Assembly (NCBI RefSeq): GCF_000512895.1
Contig: NZ_CP007033.1
Span: 1 to 64,000, forward strand
DNA from: Dehalobacter restrictus DSM 9455
GTDB taxonomy: Bacteria; Bacillota; Desulfitobacteriia; Desulfitobacteriales; Syntrophobotulaceae
DNA: 64,000 nt
Direction of reading: 5' to 3'
Shown: positions 1 to 13,146 of the stretch, in pieces
How the letters are laid out: each line of letters begins with the position of its first letter
Position numbering within the stretch: position 1 is the first letter of the stretch
Notes under the pieces: model-generated
What the model saw: the letters and a program-made list of their open reading frames with translations, nothing else
What the model was told of the DNA's origin: nothing
The model's database searches: none
Made by a program: the position numbers and the translations under genes

Positions 1-46
1 GAACTCTTTTATGGCGACGGGATTTAGGCTGATATGTTCTTTTCAA
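1..46 (-). CDS. rpmH: Ribosomal protein L34, 5' end only
   Basis: The first 15 codons on the minus strand read MKRTYQPKSRRHKRV, the invariant N-terminus of bL34 of the large ribosomal subunit. The start is TTG at 46-44, preceded by an AAGGGGG Shine-Dalgarno at 56-62 at normal spacing. The rest lies outside the window. Its position divergent from dnaA across the origin is the standard Firmicute arrangement (rnpA-rpmH, oriC, dnaA). Confidence 0.93.
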   Translation of the reverse strand, partial: MKRTYQPKSRRHKRV

Positions 47-72
47 AGCAAACACCCCCTTATAATTCCAAG

Positions 73-132
73 AATAAAAACTCAGCTGGCGCCAAGCTAT
101 TAGCGGCAACCTTAGCTGCACTTAGATCTATC
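73..132 (-). repeat. Intergenic repeat element, copy A (rpmH leader)
   Basis: Read on the minus strand this 60-base block shares most positions with 22541-22600 and, more loosely, with 4571-4629. The shared end is CTTGGCGCCAGC followed by a T-run, which folds as a short stem with loop GCCA, like a small intrinsic terminator. Here it lies in the 5' untranslated region of rpmH. Its function is unknown. Confidence 0.6.
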
Positions 133-481
133 GAAAAGATGTTAGAGCATTTCTGATAGAACTAACAAAAACGAAAGACAGACTACAGAAAATTATACTC
201 CAATTATTTTTATTATGTCAAGAAAATAACTGGTTAATAACTAGGTGAATATAATATGAAGAAGTTCCGGATTGTTTGTGAAGTTTCCTGGATACTCTGA
301 ATTAACTGTTGATAACGAAATGAAAAGTTGTTATGATAAATGTACATGTTCGCTCATATTTTGATGATTGGATGTGTATAATTTTTTCTTCTTTATCCGG
401 GGTGTTATCCACAAATAACCTGATATTTGTGAATAATTTTTTTTTACTGATGACTTTGCACTATCAATAAGGGGGTTCTCT
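133..481. other. oriC: oriC, part 1 (upstream of dnaA)
   Basis: This AT-rich gap between rpmH and dnaA holds a perfect DnaA box TTATCCACA at 405-413. Near-matches are TGTTGATAA at 307-315 and TGTGAATAA at 428-436 (one mismatch each to the reverse-strand consensus). With the boxes between dnaA and dnaN this gives a bipartite origin like that of Bacillus subtilis. No gene is seen here. An AAGGGGG Shine-Dalgarno ends just before the dnaA ATG. Confidence 0.75.
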
Positions 482-1819
482 ATGTCTCCTAATATTATAT
501 ATTTAAACGCTTTCTGGGAAAATATCCTTGAGAAACTGAAAGATGAATTATCTAAGCCCAGTTTTGAAACTTGGCTGTCTTCAACGAAGCTGGTTGATTT
601 CTCCAACAATCGGCTGACCATCAGTGTTTCCAATGAGTTTGCAAAAGACTGGCTGGAAAGCAGGTATTCCTCGCTCGTTAAATCCACTGTTCAAAATTAC
701 CTGAATGCACCGGTTACTCTAAACTTTATCGCAGAGCAAGATCCTTCCGATATTCCTCCAATAGAAACCCCTGGTGTTAATTTTGGCGTTTTGTCTCATT
801 CCCTGAACCCAAAGTATACGTTTGATACTTTTGTAATCGGCAACGGGAATCGTTTTGCCCATGCCGCAGCACTTGCAGTTGCGGAATCTCCTGCTAAATC
901 CTATAACCCTTTATTTGTCTACGGCGGCAGCGGGCTTGGCAAAACGCATCTAATGCATGCGATCAGTCACGTGATCAGCAAGAATTTTCCTTCGATGAAA
1001 ATTCTCTATGTCACCGGCGAACAGTTCACGAATGAAATGATTGATTCTATCCGTTATGAAAGACAGGTCGAATTCCGGAACACTTACCGGAAAATTGACA
1101 TCTTATTAATTGACGATATTCAGTTCCTGGCAGGCAAAGAAGGCACCCAGGAAGAATTCTTTCATACGTTTAACACTCTTTATGAGGCCAACAAACAAAT
1201 CATTATTTCTTCAGACCGTCCCCCGAGAGAAATACCAACACTTGAGGAAAGACTTCGTTCGCGATTTGAATGGGGTTTAACAACTGATATTAATCCGCCT
1301 GACTACGAAACAAGAATTGCTATTTTACGCAAAAAAGCTGAGCTGGAAAATTTTATTGTACCTGATGAAATTATTATTTTTATTGCTTCCGAGATTCAAT
1401 CCAATATCCGGGAGCTGGAAGGTGCCTTAAGTAAAATAACAGCTTACTGCATGCTCACTAACCAACCGATAACCGTTACCCTGGCAGAAGAGATATTGAA
1501 GGATATGATCCCACAGAAAAATCAAAAATTGATTTCTCTTGATATGATTCAAAAAAGTGTTGCTGAACATTATAAGATGTCCATTCAGGAATTCAAACAG
1601 AAGAAAAGAACAAGAACCATTGCTTTTCCCAGACAAATTGCGATGTTCCTATGCCGCGAGATGACGGATCTTTCTTTGGAACAGATCGGTGACAAATTCG
1701 GAGGCCGGGATCATACGACAGTCATTCATGCCTGTGAAAAGATCAGCGAACTGAAAAAAAATGATCCGCTGGTTGAAAAGAGCATCAATGACATTATCAG
1801 TAAAATTAAATCAAGTTAG
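482..1819 (+). CDS. dnaA: Chromosomal replication initiator DnaA
   Basis: Binds DnaA boxes at oriC and opens the duplex with ATP. The 445 residues are normal for the family. Domain I is at about 1-85. The AAA+ domain has Walker A GGSGLGKTH near residue 148 and Walker B ILLIDDIQ near 206. Domain IV, the DNA-binding helix-turn-helix, carries the signature GGRDHTTVIHA near 406. The ATG follows AAGGGGG. The DnaA boxes on either side suggest the usual autoregulation. The next gene is dnaN, 254 bases away. Confidence 0.98.
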   Translation: MSPNIIYLNAFWENILEKLKDELSKPSFETWLSSTKLVDFSNNRLTISVSNEFAKDWLESRYSSLVKSTVQNYLNAPVTLNFIAEQDPSDIPPIETPGVNFGVLSHSLNPKYTFDTFVIGNGNRFAHAAALAVAESPAKSYNPLFVYGGSGLGKTHLMHAISHVISKNFPSMKILYVTGEQFTNEMIDSIRYERQVEFRNTYRKIDILLIDDIQFLAGKEGTQEEFFHTFNTLYEANKQIIISSDRPPREIPTLEERLRSRFEWGLTTDINPPDYETRIAILRKKAELENFIVPDEIIIFIASEIQSNIRELEGALSKITAYCMLTNQPITVTLAEEILKDMIPQKNQKLISLDMIQKSVAEHYKMSIQEFKQKKRTRTIAFPRQIAMFLCREMTDLSLEQIGDKFGGRDHTTVIHACEKISELKKNDPLVEKSINDIISKIKSS

Positions 1820-1870
1820 AGTCTGATGAACCTTTATTTTATTTACTTAAACACACCGTAAATTAATAAT

Positions 1871-1963
1871 TGTGGATATCTTTCCATCATTTCCACATGA
1901 TATCAATACATTTATCCAATCAGACAGAAACCATATTTGGCTTTATATATCCTTTTATCCACA
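1871..1963. other. oriC: oriC, part 2: DnaA-box cluster between dnaA and dnaN
   Basis: A perfect DnaA box TTATCCACA lies at 1955-1963. TGTGGATAT at 1871-1879 is a one-mismatch box in the other orientation, and TTATCCAAT at 1912-1920 is weaker. The surrounding 1820-2073 is very AT-rich, and the stretch after 1963 is a plausible unwinding element. This is the downstream half of a bipartite origin. Confidence 0.7.
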
Positions 1964-2073
1964 ATTATTACCGCTATACTACTACGGTTACTACTAAATT
2001 AATATCTTATTATGAATAGTGAATAAATATGGTATAATTTTGAAATAGAGTCAGAATACATAGGAGGTATCCG

Positions 2074-3171
2074 ATGAAAGTCTTATGCAAAAAGGAAGAT
2101 TTGATTTTAGGAATAAACACTGTACAAAGAGCCGTGTCCTCCAAAAATACGCTTCCTATACTTCAAGGAGTCAGACTGAGAGCAGAAAACCAAAATCTCT
2201 GGTTTGAAGCCACTGATCTAGAAATTGGTATTCGATGCCAAGTCCCAGTCAATGTTCAGGAAGAAGGACAAGTCGTTTTACCGGCTAGGCTTTTTTCGGA
2301 AATTGCCAGGAAGCTTCCGGATACCGAAATTAGAATTGAAAGTACTGACAATAATATTAATATCTTTTACGATTCCTCTGATTTTGCGGTGAACGGATAT
2401 GATCCTGAAGAGTATCCTGAGATTTCCGATATTACTTCCAATGAAAGCATTGAACTTCCGGCTTTACTTTTTAAAAGTATGATTCGTAAGACCATATTCG
2501 CTTGTTCAGTCGAAGAAACCAGACCTGTTTTTACCGGCGTGCTACTTCAGGTGAATAAAGAAAATATAACACTTGTCGGAACAGATACGCACCGACTGGC
2601 ACTCAGCAATGAAGTTTTGCAGGGAAATCAAAAAGAGTTCAACGGGATTATTCCAGCCAAGACGCTGCATGAGATTTATAGGCTAATGGAAGATGATGAC
2701 AGTATTTTAATCAGTTTTAACAATTCCAGAATTATTTTTAAATTTAGCCAGGTTCAAATTGTCACCCGTCTGATTGAAGGACAGTTTCCAAGCTACAAAC
2801 AGGTTATTCCAGCAACATGCAACACGAAACTTTTGATATATACTCGAAAATTGATGGATGCAGTAGAAAGAGCCTCTCTTTTATCCAAAGACAATTACTT
2901 GAAGACCAATACGGTCCGTTTTAATATTGAGAATTCCCATATTAACATCAATCATTTTTCGGAAATGGGTAAAGTATTTGAACAGCTCGAAGTTGAACAG
3001 AATGGAGAGGACGTTGCAATTTCTTTTAATGCCAAGTATATCATCGACCTGCTTAAAGTTGTAGACACCGAAAACGTGGTTATGGAAGTTTCTGGACCAT
3101 CTAGTCCCTGTATCTTCAGGCCCGAAAGTAATGATAAATATTTATGTTTAGTTCTGCCGCTAAGAAATTAG
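2074..3171 (+). CDS. dnaN: DNA polymerase III beta subunit (sliding clamp)
   Basis: Ring-shaped clamp that tethers DNA polymerase III to DNA. It has 365 residues, the usual length, with three clamp repeats and the conserved C-terminal SNDKYLCLVLPLRN-type end (family LVMPMR). It starts with MKVLCKKEDL behind a strong TAGGAGGT Shine-Dalgarno at 2061-2068. It sits between dnaA and recF as in most Firmicutes. No oddity was seen. Confidence 0.98.
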   Translation: MKVLCKKEDLILGINTVQRAVSSKNTLPILQGVRLRAENQNLWFEATDLEIGIRCQVPVNVQEEGQVVLPARLFSEIARKLPDTEIRIESTDNNINIFYDSSDFAVNGYDPEEYPEISDITSNESIELPALLFKSMIRKTIFACSVEETRPVFTGVLLQVNKENITLVGTDTHRLALSNEVLQGNQKEFNGIIPAKTLHEIYRLMEDDDSILISFNNSRIIFKFSQVQIVTRLIEGQFPSYKQVIPATCNTKLLIYTRKLMDAVERASLLSKDNYLKTNTVRFNIENSHININHFSEMGKVFEQLEVEQNGEDVAISFNAKYIIDLLKVVDTENVVMEVSGPSSPCIFRPESNDKYLCLVLPLRN

Positions 3172-3192
3172 CATGATGATTCGTTTTTAAAC

Positions 3193-4290
3193 ATGTATAT
3201 TAAAGAATTATATTTGGTTAATTTCAGAAATTATCAAGAACAAAAGATTGACTTCCAGCCGGGAATCAACCTGCTAATGGGTTCCAACGGTCAGGGAAAA
3301 ACGAACATCCTTGAAGGAATCGGGTATCTTATTAGCGGTAAATCGGCCCACTGTAAGTCAGAAAATGATTTAATACGCTGGGGGGAGAAAAATTTTTATC
3401 TCTCAGGTTCTTTTCTAGTTTCAGAAAGGCTCTTCATGCTGGAGGGTTATTACGAGACCGGAAAAAAAGTCATGAAGATTAACCAATTGGCTTGTAAACG
3501 TCTTTCAGATTACGTTGGTACAGTCAATGGGGTTTCTTTTTATCCGGATGATTTAAATATTGTTAAAAAAGGACCCAACGAAAGAAGGCGTTTTATTGAT
3601 CTGCTGATTGCCCAGATTAGACCTACGCATTTTGCCCTGCTAAATGCTTATTTAAGGGCTGTTCACCAGAAAAATATTCTTTTGAAAAACGAAAGGAATA
3701 TTAATCTGTTAAGAATTCAGCTCCAGGCATGGAATGAGCAAATTTGTGAGATCGGTTCCAAGATTATCATTAATCGATCTGAATTTACAGATAAACTGAA
3801 TACCCACTGCAGAAAGATATTTCAAAGCATTTTTTCGGATGAGGACCATCTCGATATCGTTTATCAAGCCTTAGGAAAAAAGGATTTAGAGCAGGCTTTA
3901 CAAAGCTTTCCGGAGATACTTGAGAAAAAAATGATACAGGAAATTGAGAGAAAAGCTGTATTGTTCGGACCCCACCGCGACGAAATAATTATTTATCTTA
4001 ATGGAAATGATACAAGAATATTTGCATCTCAAGGTCAGCAGCGTTCTCTGGTGCTCAGTCTAAAGCTGGCTGAAATGGAAATCATCCGGAATGAAAAAGA
4101 TGAATATCCGATTTTACTGCTGGATGATGTTCTTTCCGAATTGGATGAATATCGGAGGGACTATTTGATTGAGTATATTAATACCCTGCAAAAACAGACA
4201 ATCATCACCATGACTGGTGCAGATGACAGGATTACGAATCAGAACGCAGTGGTATATCAGGTATCTAATGGAAATATAAGGAGGAAATAG
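3193..4290 (+). CDS. recF: DNA repair and replication protein RecF
   Basis: SMC-like ATPase that helps load RecA at gaps and stalled forks. The 365 residues start MYIKELYLVNFRNY. Walker A GSNGQGKTN is near residue 30, and the ABC-type signature SQGQQRSLVLSLKLAE near 280 is followed by Walker B ILLLDDVLSELD. The Shine-Dalgarno is weak, so translation may be coupled to dnaN, whose stop is 21 bases upstream. It is followed directly by remB. Confidence 0.97.
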   Translation: MYIKELYLVNFRNYQEQKIDFQPGINLLMGSNGQGKTNILEGIGYLISGKSAHCKSENDLIRWGEKNFYLSGSFLVSERLFMLEGYYETGKKVMKINQLACKRLSDYVGTVNGVSFYPDDLNIVKKGPNERRRFIDLLIAQIRPTHFALLNAYLRAVHQKNILLKNERNINLLRIQLQAWNEQICEIGSKIIINRSEFTDKLNTHCRKIFQSIFSDEDHLDIVYQALGKKDLEQALQSFPEILEKKMIQEIERKAVLFGPHRDEIIIYLNGNDTRIFASQGQQRSLVLSLKLAEMEIIRNEKDEYPILLLDDVLSELDEYRRDYLIEYINTLQKQTIITMTGADDRITNQNAVVYQVSNGNIRRK

Positions 4291-4293
4291 TTG

Positions 4294-4545
4294 ATGTTTC
4301 TGCACATCGGTAATAATATTATGGTGAGAAAAGACAAAGTCATTCTGATCCTTGATTTGGATACAGCAGGAAGCAACCAGATTTCCCGCAGTTTGTTGAA
4401 TAAAATGATGAAAAAGGGAAACGTACAGAATATTACTGAAAAAGGAAAAGAAAAGTCCTTTGTGATGACGGATTCGGAATATTATCTGTCTCCGATTTCT
4501 TCGTCAACGTTAATGAAAAGATCACAAAGCGGAAGTATTCTTTAG
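4294..4545 (+). CDS. remB: RemB-like extracellular matrix regulator (DUF370 family)
   Basis: A small protein of 83 residues in the RemA/RemB (YaaB) family, DNA-binding regulators that sit between recF and gyrB in many Firmicutes. The N-terminus MFLHIGNN is typical. An upstream in-frame TTG at 4291 could also start it, but the ATG at 4294 is better spaced from AGGAGG at 4279-4284. The family match rests on position, length and N-terminal motif. Confidence 0.8.
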   Translation: MFLHIGNNIMVRKDKVILILDLDTAGSNQISRSLLNKMMKKGNVQNITEKGKEKSFVMTDSEYYLSPISSSTLMKRSQSGSIL

Positions 4546-4570
4546 TGTATTAGCAAGTGTAAGCACTTTT

Positions 4571-4629
4571 TGATACATCTAGACTTCTAGGACTTCTGCC
4601 AAAGGATTGGCGCCAGCCAAGTTTTCTTT
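4571..4629 (+). repeat. Intergenic repeat element, copy B (upstream of gyrB)
   Basis: Shares TGATACATCTAG, the GCCAAAG box and the 17-base core TTGGCGCCAGCCAAGTTTT-type end with the copy at 22541-22600. An imperfect inverted repeat (TGTAT...ATACA) precedes it at about 4546-4578. The core can fold into a 5-6 bp stem followed by T-rich sequence. Function unknown. Confidence 0.6.
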
Positions 4630-4654
4630 AAGGAAGACGATTCGTTGTTTTATT

Positions 4655-4680
4655 GACCTCCGGAAGCTGGGAGGTCTTCA
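4655..4680 (+). terminator. Hairpin before gyrB
   Basis: A perfect 7-bp stem GACCTCC (4655-4661) / GGAGGTC (4670-4676) with an 8-base loop is followed only by a weak T-rich stretch. It may end the dnaA-remB transcript or act in the gyrB leader. The thin T-run keeps confidence low. Confidence 0.4.
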
Positions 4681-4730
4681 TATTTGAATGAAAGCAGATT
4701 TTATAGTATAATATTAAGGTTAAAGGATAA

Positions 4731-6683
<1,953 letters not shown>

Positions 6684-6697
6684 AGGAGCGTTGAACC

Positions 6698-9166
6698 ATG
6701 TCCATGGAACTTTTTAGCGGCAAGGTTTTGCCCATTGAAATTTCCGATGAATTAAAAAAATCATTTATAGATTATTCCATGAGCGTTATTGTCAGCCGAG
6801 CCTTGCCGGATGTACGCGACGGACTGAAACCGGTTCATCGCAGAATTCTTTATGCGATGAATGAATTAGGGATGACGCCGAATAAAGGGTATAGTAAATC
6901 GGCCAGACTGGTCGGGGATTGCATGGGGAAATATCACCCACATGGAGATTCATCGATCTATGATGCGTCTGTCAGGATGGCGCAGAATTTTTCCAGTCGT
7001 TATCCTTTAATTGACGGACATGGCAACTTTGGTTCCATCGATGGCGATTCAGCGGCTGCCATGCGTTATACAGAGATGAAGATGGCTTCGCTGGCTACGT
7101 ATATGCTGGCTGATATTGATAAGGATACCGTCAACTTTAGTCCGAACTATGATGAAAGAGAAAAAGAGCCGGACGTTTTGCCGGCGAAATTTCCGAATTT
7201 ATTGGTTAACGGTTCTTCCGGGATTGCTGTCGGGATGGCCACGAATATACCGCCGCACAATCTGGGAGAAGTCATCGATGGCGTCGTATATTTGATGGAC
7301 AGTGAGGATAACGAAGATGGAGCACCTCGACCTGGAATCAGAGATCTGATGAAATTTATTAAAGGACCTGATTTTCCGACCGGTGCCCAAATCATGGGCA
7401 CGGAAGGAATCATCAGCGCGTACACGACTGGCAGGGGATCAATCAAGGTCCGGGCGAAGGCCAATATCGAAAAAATCGAAAAAAACGGGAAAATGCAGAT
7501 CGTTGTTACGGAAATTCCGTATGTGGTCAATAAGTCCCGGCTGATTGAAAAGATAGCTGAACTTGTTCAGGAAAAGAAAATCGAAGGTATTACCGATTTG
7601 CGCGATGAGACCACAATGAAAGGGATTCGTATTGTGATTGAACTGCGCAGGGATGTTACACCTCAGGTCATTCTGAATCAGTTGTATAAGCATACCCAGA
7701 TGGAAGATAGTTTCGGGATCAATATGCTGGCGCTGGTTGACAATACCCCGAAAGTACTCAACCTGCAGGAAATTCTGGAATATTTTATCAAACACCAAAA
7801 GGAAGTTATTGTCCGGCGCAGCCGGTTTGAACTGAAGAAAGCAGAAGATGAGGCACATATTGTTGAAGGACTGCGCAAGGCGCTGGACTATATCGATGAA
7901 GTCATTGAGATCATTCGTTCTTCCAAGGATGATGACATTGCCAAAGCCAAACTGATCCTGCGCTTTGATTTCAGCGACAGACAGGCCCAGGCGATTATGG
8001 ACATGCGCTTAAAGCGCCTGACTGGTTTGGAACGTGAAAAACTGGATGCCCAGTATCAAAGGCTGATGGATGAGATTGCTTACCTGACGGCAGTTTTGAA
8101 TTCGGACAAAATGGTTCGTGGAATTATTAAAACTGAACTGAAGGAAATCAGGGATAAATTTGCGGACCCGAGACGTTCAGAAATTACCTTTGATGCGACG
8201 AAGATGGAAATTGAAGATCTGATCGCGGATGAGGACGTCGTAATTACGGTCACACACAGAGGGTATATCAAAAGACTGCCCTTAAACACCTATCACAGCC
8301 AGAGAAGAGGTGGACGTGGTGTCAACGGCATGTCTACCGGAGAAAATGATTTTGTGGAGAGCCTGTTTATTGCCTCTACACATCATCATATTCTTTTCTT
8401 CACTTCACGTGGCAAGGTTTACCGTCTGCGGGCGCATGAAATACCTGAGGCAAGCCGGACCGCTAAAGGGACTGCGATTGTGAACCTTTTGAGTCTTGCG
8501 CAGGATGAAAAAGTCACTGCGACGATTGCTGTCAAGGAGTTTAAAGACCAATTCAACCTGCTGACAGCAACGAAAAACGGGATTGTCAAAAAGACTTCGC
8601 TCCAGGATTACGACACAAAAAGAAGTGATGGCTTGATTGCGCTGACGCTGGATGAAAATGACGAACTGATCGGCGTGCGCCTCACGAAACAAGATGATGA
8701 TGTCGTGATTGCAACCCGTCTGGGTTTGGCGATTCGTTTCTCTGAGGAAGATGTCAGAGCCATGGGACGGACAGCCCGCGGCGTAAGAGGAATCTCTCTC
8801 AGGAAAGATGACTATGTCATTGCCATGGATGTCGTGGATAAAACCGCTAGTGATTTGGAATTGCTGACCGTTACCGAGAATGGCTTTGCTAAACGAAGCG
8901 AACTCAGTGAATTCCGGATCCAGGGACGCGGTGGCAAAGGCATTATCGGGCACAGAGTCACTTCTAAGACTGGGCCTCTGGCCGCCGTCAAGGTCGTCAC
9001 CGCCGATCAGGAACTGATGGTCATTACCGATGAAGGCATTGTGATCCGTCAGGAAGTCAGCGGCATCTCCGTCCAGGGGAGATCGGCCCAGGGAGTCACT
9101 GCCATGAGAACCGGTGAAAGCAAGGTCGTGGCCGTAGCTAAATTTGTAAGCAAAGAAGAAGAATAA
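6698..9166 (+). CDS. gyrA: DNA gyrase subunit A
   Basis: DNA cleavage and religation subunit of gyrase. It has 822 residues. The winged-helix/tower domain contains the catalytic tyrosine in [10 protein letters not shown] (about Tyr124). The C-terminal beta-pinwheel includes the GyrA-box-like [10 protein letters not shown] near 536. The Shine-Dalgarno AAAGGAG precedes the ATG. It is co-transcribed with gyrB. The quinolone-determining region [14 protein letters not shown] shows a Ser-Ile pair, the usual susceptible type. Confidence 0.98.
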   Translation: MSMELFSGKVLPIEISDELKKSFIDYSMSVIVSRALPDVRDGLKPVHRRILYAMNELGMTPNKGYSKSARLVGDCMGKYHPHGDSSIYDASVRMAQNFSSRYPLIDGHGNFGSIDGDSAAAMRYTEMKMASLATYMLADIDKDTVNFSPNYDEREKEPDVLPAKFPNLLVNGSSGIAVGMATNIPPHNLGEVIDGVVYLMDSEDNEDGAPRPGIRDLMKFIKGPDFPTGAQIMGTEGIISAYTTGRGSIKVRAKANIEKIEKNGKMQIVVTEIPYVVNKSRLIEKIAELVQEKKIEGITDLRDETTMKGIRIVIELRRDVTPQVILNQLYKHTQMEDSFGINMLALVDNTPKVLNLQEILEYFIKHQKEVIVRRSRFELKKAEDEAHIVEGLRKALDYIDEVIEIIRSSKDDDIAKAKLILRFDFSDRQAQAIMDMRLKRLTGLEREKLDAQYQRLMDEIAYLTAVLNSDKMVRGIIKTELKEIRDKFADPRRSEITFDATKMEIEDLIADEDVVITVTHRGYIKRLPLNTYHSQRRGGRGVNGMSTGENDFVESLFIASTHHHILFFTSRGKVYRLRAHEIPEASRTAKGTAIVNLLSLAQDEKVTATIAVKEFKDQFNLLTATKNGIVKKTSLQDYDTKRSDGLIALTLDENDELIGVRLTKQDDDVVIATRLGLAIRFSEEDVRAMGRTARGVRGISLRKDDYVIAMDVVDKTASDLELLTVTENGFAKRSELSEFRIQGRGGKGIIGHRVTSKTGPLAAVKVVTADQELMVITDEGIVIRQEVSGISVQGRSAQGVTAMRTGESKVVAVAKFVSKEEE

Positions 9167-9234
9167 ACGATTAATAAAATGATGTTAGCAGGGAACAATA
9201 GGACGATTAACAGATCTATTAGGAGGAATCATTC

Positions 9235-10119
9235 ATGGTTGAGGTAGCTTCATGGAAAGTAAAAACAGGCTTGGCGGAGATGTTAAAAGGCGGCGTCATT
9301 ATGGATGTCACAACACCCGAGCAGGCAAAAATAGCGGAGGAAGCTGGGGCCTGTGCAGTTATGGCCCTGGAAAGAGTGCCCTCTGATATCCGGGCGGCAG
9401 GCGGTGTGGCAAGAATGGCCGATCCTACCATCGTTAAAAAAATCATGGAGGCTGTAACCATTCCGGTTATGGCTAAAGCAAGAATCGGACACTTTGTCGA
9501 AGCCCGGATCCTGGAAGCACTTGGCGCGGATTACATCGATGAGAGCGAAGTTCTGACTCCTGCCGACGACCTTTATCACATTGATAAGCATAATTTTAAA
9601 GTGCCATTTGTCTGCGGTGCGCGCAATCTCGGTGAAGCCCTGCGTCGGATTGGCGAGGGTGCTGCGATGATCCGCACCAAAGGTGAACCCGGAACAGGCA
9701 ATGTGGTTGAGGCAGTGCGTCATATGCGGACGGTTATGGCCGATATCCGCCGTCTGACCACCATGCCGAAAGAGGAACTGATGACCGCAGCCAAGGAAAT
9801 GGCTGCACCTTACGATTTAGTTCTATATGTTGCCGAACACGGCAAACTGCCGGTTGTAAATTTTGCCGCAGGCGGAATTGCAACACCGGCTGATGCAGCC
9901 CTCATGATGCAGCTGGGTTGCGACGGTATTTTTGTTGGCTCCGGCATATTTAAATCCTCTGAACCAGCCAAGAGAGCCAGAGCAATCGTTCTCGCAACTA
10001 CTCATCACAATGATCCGGACATACTGGCCAAACTTTCCGAAGAAATCGGTGAAGCAATGCCTGGTCTGGAGATTTCCTCGATTGCTCCGGCGGAAAGAAT
10101 GCAGGATCGGGGCTGGTGA
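9235..10119 (+). CDS. pdxS: Pyridoxal 5'-phosphate synthase, PdxS subunit
   Basis: Makes pyridoxal phosphate from ribose 5-phosphate, glyceraldehyde 3-phosphate and ammonia. It forms a complex with the glutaminase PdxT. The 294 residues form one TIM barrel. [31 protein letters not shown], the active-site MAKARIGHF and GEPGTGN are all present. A GAGGAA-type Shine-Dalgarno precedes the ATG. Its stop codon overlaps the first possible start of pdxT, so they are translationally linked. Confidence 0.98.
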   Translation: MVEVASWKVKTGLAEMLKGGVIMDVTTPEQAKIAEEAGACAVMALERVPSDIRAAGGVARMADPTIVKKIMEAVTIPVMAKARIGHFVEARILEALGADYIDESEVLTPADDLYHIDKHNFKVPFVCGARNLGEALRRIGEGAAMIRTKGEPGTGNVVEAVRHMRTVMADIRRLTTMPKEELMTAAKEMAAPYDLVLYVAEHGKLPVVNFAAGGIATPADAALMMQLGCDGIFVGSGIFKSSEPAKRARAIVLATTHHNDPDILAKLSEEIGEAMPGLEISSIAPAERMQDRGW

Positions 10120-10121
10120 GC

Positions 10122-10706
10122 ATGAAAAAGAAGATTGGTGTCCTGGCTATCCAGGGCGCTTTTCGCGAGCACTGCAAATCTTTGGAAAAACTTGGAGTTG
10201 AAGCAGTTGAAGTCCGCAGTGTCGATGATTTAAAAGGAATCAGTGGGCTGATTATTCCCGGCGGGGAAAGCACAGCAATCGGTAAGCAGCTTGAAATTGA
10301 CGGTTTTGGCGATAAAATTGTAGAAATGGCTGGTGAAGGTTTTCCCATTTTTGGGACGTGTGCCGGTATGATTCTGCTCAGTAAAAAAATTGACCGGAGT
10401 AACCAGTATTCTTTGGGGCTTCTGGATATCTCCGTCAAACGAAATGCTTTTGGCCGGCAGATTGCGAGTTTTGAAGCGGATATCCCGGTTAAGGGACTAA
10501 AAGGCGGAAATTTGCGAGCCGTATTCATCCGCGCGCCGTATGTGACGGAAGCAGGTCCGGAGCTTGATGTGCTGGCCGCATATGCCGGCAAGATTGTCTT
10601 GGTCCAGGATGATCATATTCTGGCCAGCGCGTTTCATCCCGAGCTTACCGACGATACCAGAATTCATGAATATTTCATTAACATCGTTGATCAGTATCGA
10701 AAATAG
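10122..10706 (+). CDS. pdxT: Pyridoxal 5'-phosphate synthase, PdxT glutaminase
   Basis: Class I glutamine amidotransferase that supplies ammonia to PdxS. The protein of 194 residues starts MKKKIGVLAIQGAFREH. It contains the PGGES turn, the nucleophile elbow FGTCAGMILL (Cys near 80) and the His-Glu pair in HPELTDD. A GTG at 10116 overlapping the pdxS stop would add two residues; the ATG was chosen because the family usually begins MKIGVLALQG. Confidence 0.96.
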   Translation: MKKKIGVLAIQGAFREHCKSLEKLGVEAVEVRSVDDLKGISGLIIPGGESTAIGKQLEIDGFGDKIVEMAGEGFPIFGTCAGMILLSKKIDRSNQYSLGLLDISVKRNAFGRQIASFEADIPVKGLKGGNLRAVFIRAPYVTEAGPELDVLAAYAGKIVLVQDDHILASAFHPELTDDTRIHEYFINIVDQYRK

Positions 10707-11984
<1,278 letters not shown>

Positions 11985-12131
11985 ATTAGAATAAAAGTTT
12001 TTTAGATTATGTTGAGAGCATTAATTCAATTAGATTATTATATTATTTGTTGCTTCATTATTTAAAATTGGCGCAAACAGCTTCTTGTTTAGTTATAAAG
12101 TTTATGTTATACTATCTTTCGTCTTACTGCT

Positions 12132-12220
12132 GGAGGGGTGTCCGAGCGGTTTAAGGAGCCGGTCTTGAAAACCGGTGACTCCGAAAGGGGCCGTGGGTTC
12201 GAATCCCACCCCCTCCGCCA
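12132..12220 (+). tRNA. tRNA-Ser (anticodon TGA)
   Basis: The acceptor stem GGAGGGG pairs with CCCCTCC, with encoded G plus CCA at the end. The anticodon loop CTTGAAA gives TGA at 12166-12168. The long variable arm is typical of class II tRNA-Ser. The TTCGAAT T-loop is intact. Confidence 0.97.
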
Positions 12221-12232
12221 TGCAATCCATAT

Positions 12233-12311
12233 GGCCTCGTAGCTCAGGTGGATAGAGCGGGGGTTTCCTAAACCCTGTCTTGCGGGGGTTCGAGTCCTCC
12301 CGGGGCCACCA
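12233..12311 (+). tRNA. tRNA-Arg (anticodon CCT)
   Basis: The acceptor stem GGCCTCG pairs with CGGGGCC, and CCA is encoded. The anticodon loop TTCCTAA gives CCT at 12267-12269. D-loop AGCTCAGGTGGATAGAGC and T-loop GTTCGAGTC are standard. It lies 12 bases after the tRNA-Ser gene, so the two are probably one transcript. Confidence 0.96.
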
Positions 12312-12321
12312 TTATATTGCA

Positions 12322-12345
12322 AAGGTTTTAAGGCCTTTTTTTTAT
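12322..12345 (+). terminator. Probable terminator after the tRNA pair
   Basis: A short AAGG...CCTT stem is followed by eight T residues, directly downstream of the tRNA-Arg gene. The stem is weak but the T-run is long. Confidence 0.45.
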
Positions 12346-12468
12346 TAGATTTGCCGTTGCAAACGTTTAGAAGTACTCGTACTATGTCAATCCTGAATCT
12401 GTATTTCCTGTCCAGCATATTTTGATTTTTCTGCGGACCTGGCAGGATGGTATTCGAGGCTGAGAGAA

Positions 12469-12924
12469 ATGAAACATGAAGATTGGATGAGACTTGCGCT
12501 TGACCAAGCCCAAAAGGCGTATGACTGCAATGAGATTCCGGTTGGTGCGCTCGTTGTCGTGAATCAGCAGATTCTCTCTGTCGCCTTCAATGAAAAAGAG
12601 CAGAAACAAGACCCGACCGGACATGCCGAAATCCTTGCCATCCGGCGAGCAGCTGAAGTGATGGGTCACTGGCGGCTGACGGATGCGACGTTGTATGTCA
12701 CCTTGGAACCCTGCCCGATGTGTGCCGGCGCGATTCTTCAAGCTAGGATCAAACACCTGATCTACGGAGCGACGGATGCCAAAGGCGGCGCTGTTGAGTC
12801 CGTGATGAATGTACTGAACAGAAACTGCTGGAATCACAAAGTTGAAGTCACGGCAGGCGTCTTGGAAGAAGAATGCTCAGTACTGTTAAAACAATATTTT
12901 CGGGAAAAACGTACCAAAGCCTAA
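12469..12924 (+). CDS. tadA: tRNA-specific adenosine deaminase TadA
   Basis: Converts the wobble adenosine of tRNA-Arg(ACG) to inosine. It has 151 residues with the zinc deaminase signature: HAEILAI (His and catalytic Glu near 53-55) and PCPMCAGAI near 83. It starts MKHEDWMRLALDQA. Position beside tRNA genes and serS near the origin is usual for Firmicutes. Confidence 0.95.
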   Translation: MKHEDWMRLALDQAQKAYDCNEIPVGALVVVNQQILSVAFNEKEQKQDPTGHAEILAIRRAAEVMGHWRLTDATLYVTLEPCPMCAGAILQARIKHLIYGATDAKGGAVESVMNVLNRNCWNHKVEVTAGVLEEECSVLLKQYFREKRTKA

Positions 12925-12965
12925 AGCAAAACCCCATAAAGCATAAAAATATTATATTTATCATG

Positions 12966-13095
12966 GAGAAGTAGCGAAGTGGTCATAACGCGCCGCACTC
13001 GAAATGTGTTGGGCAAAGTGGAAGCCATGTAGCCGAAAACCTTGTATTTATGCGGTTTCTAGTGTCCTCGGAGTTCGAATAGATGTGGATTTTTG
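12966..13095 (+). pseudogene. Degenerate tRNA-Ser-like sequence
   Basis: The first 45 bases closely follow the intact tRNA-Ser(CGA) at 13147: GGAGAAGTA start, AAGTGG D-arm and the CACTCGAAATG anticodon arm. After that, an oversized variable region and a spoiled T-arm and acceptor end cannot pair. It looks like a remnant copy next to the integration site of the neighbouring mobile element. Exact limits are uncertain. Confidence 0.45.
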
Positions 13096-13146
13096 AACTG
13101 TTCTATCCAAGTTCTATCCGAGGTGCTAAAATAAAGTTAATAATTC

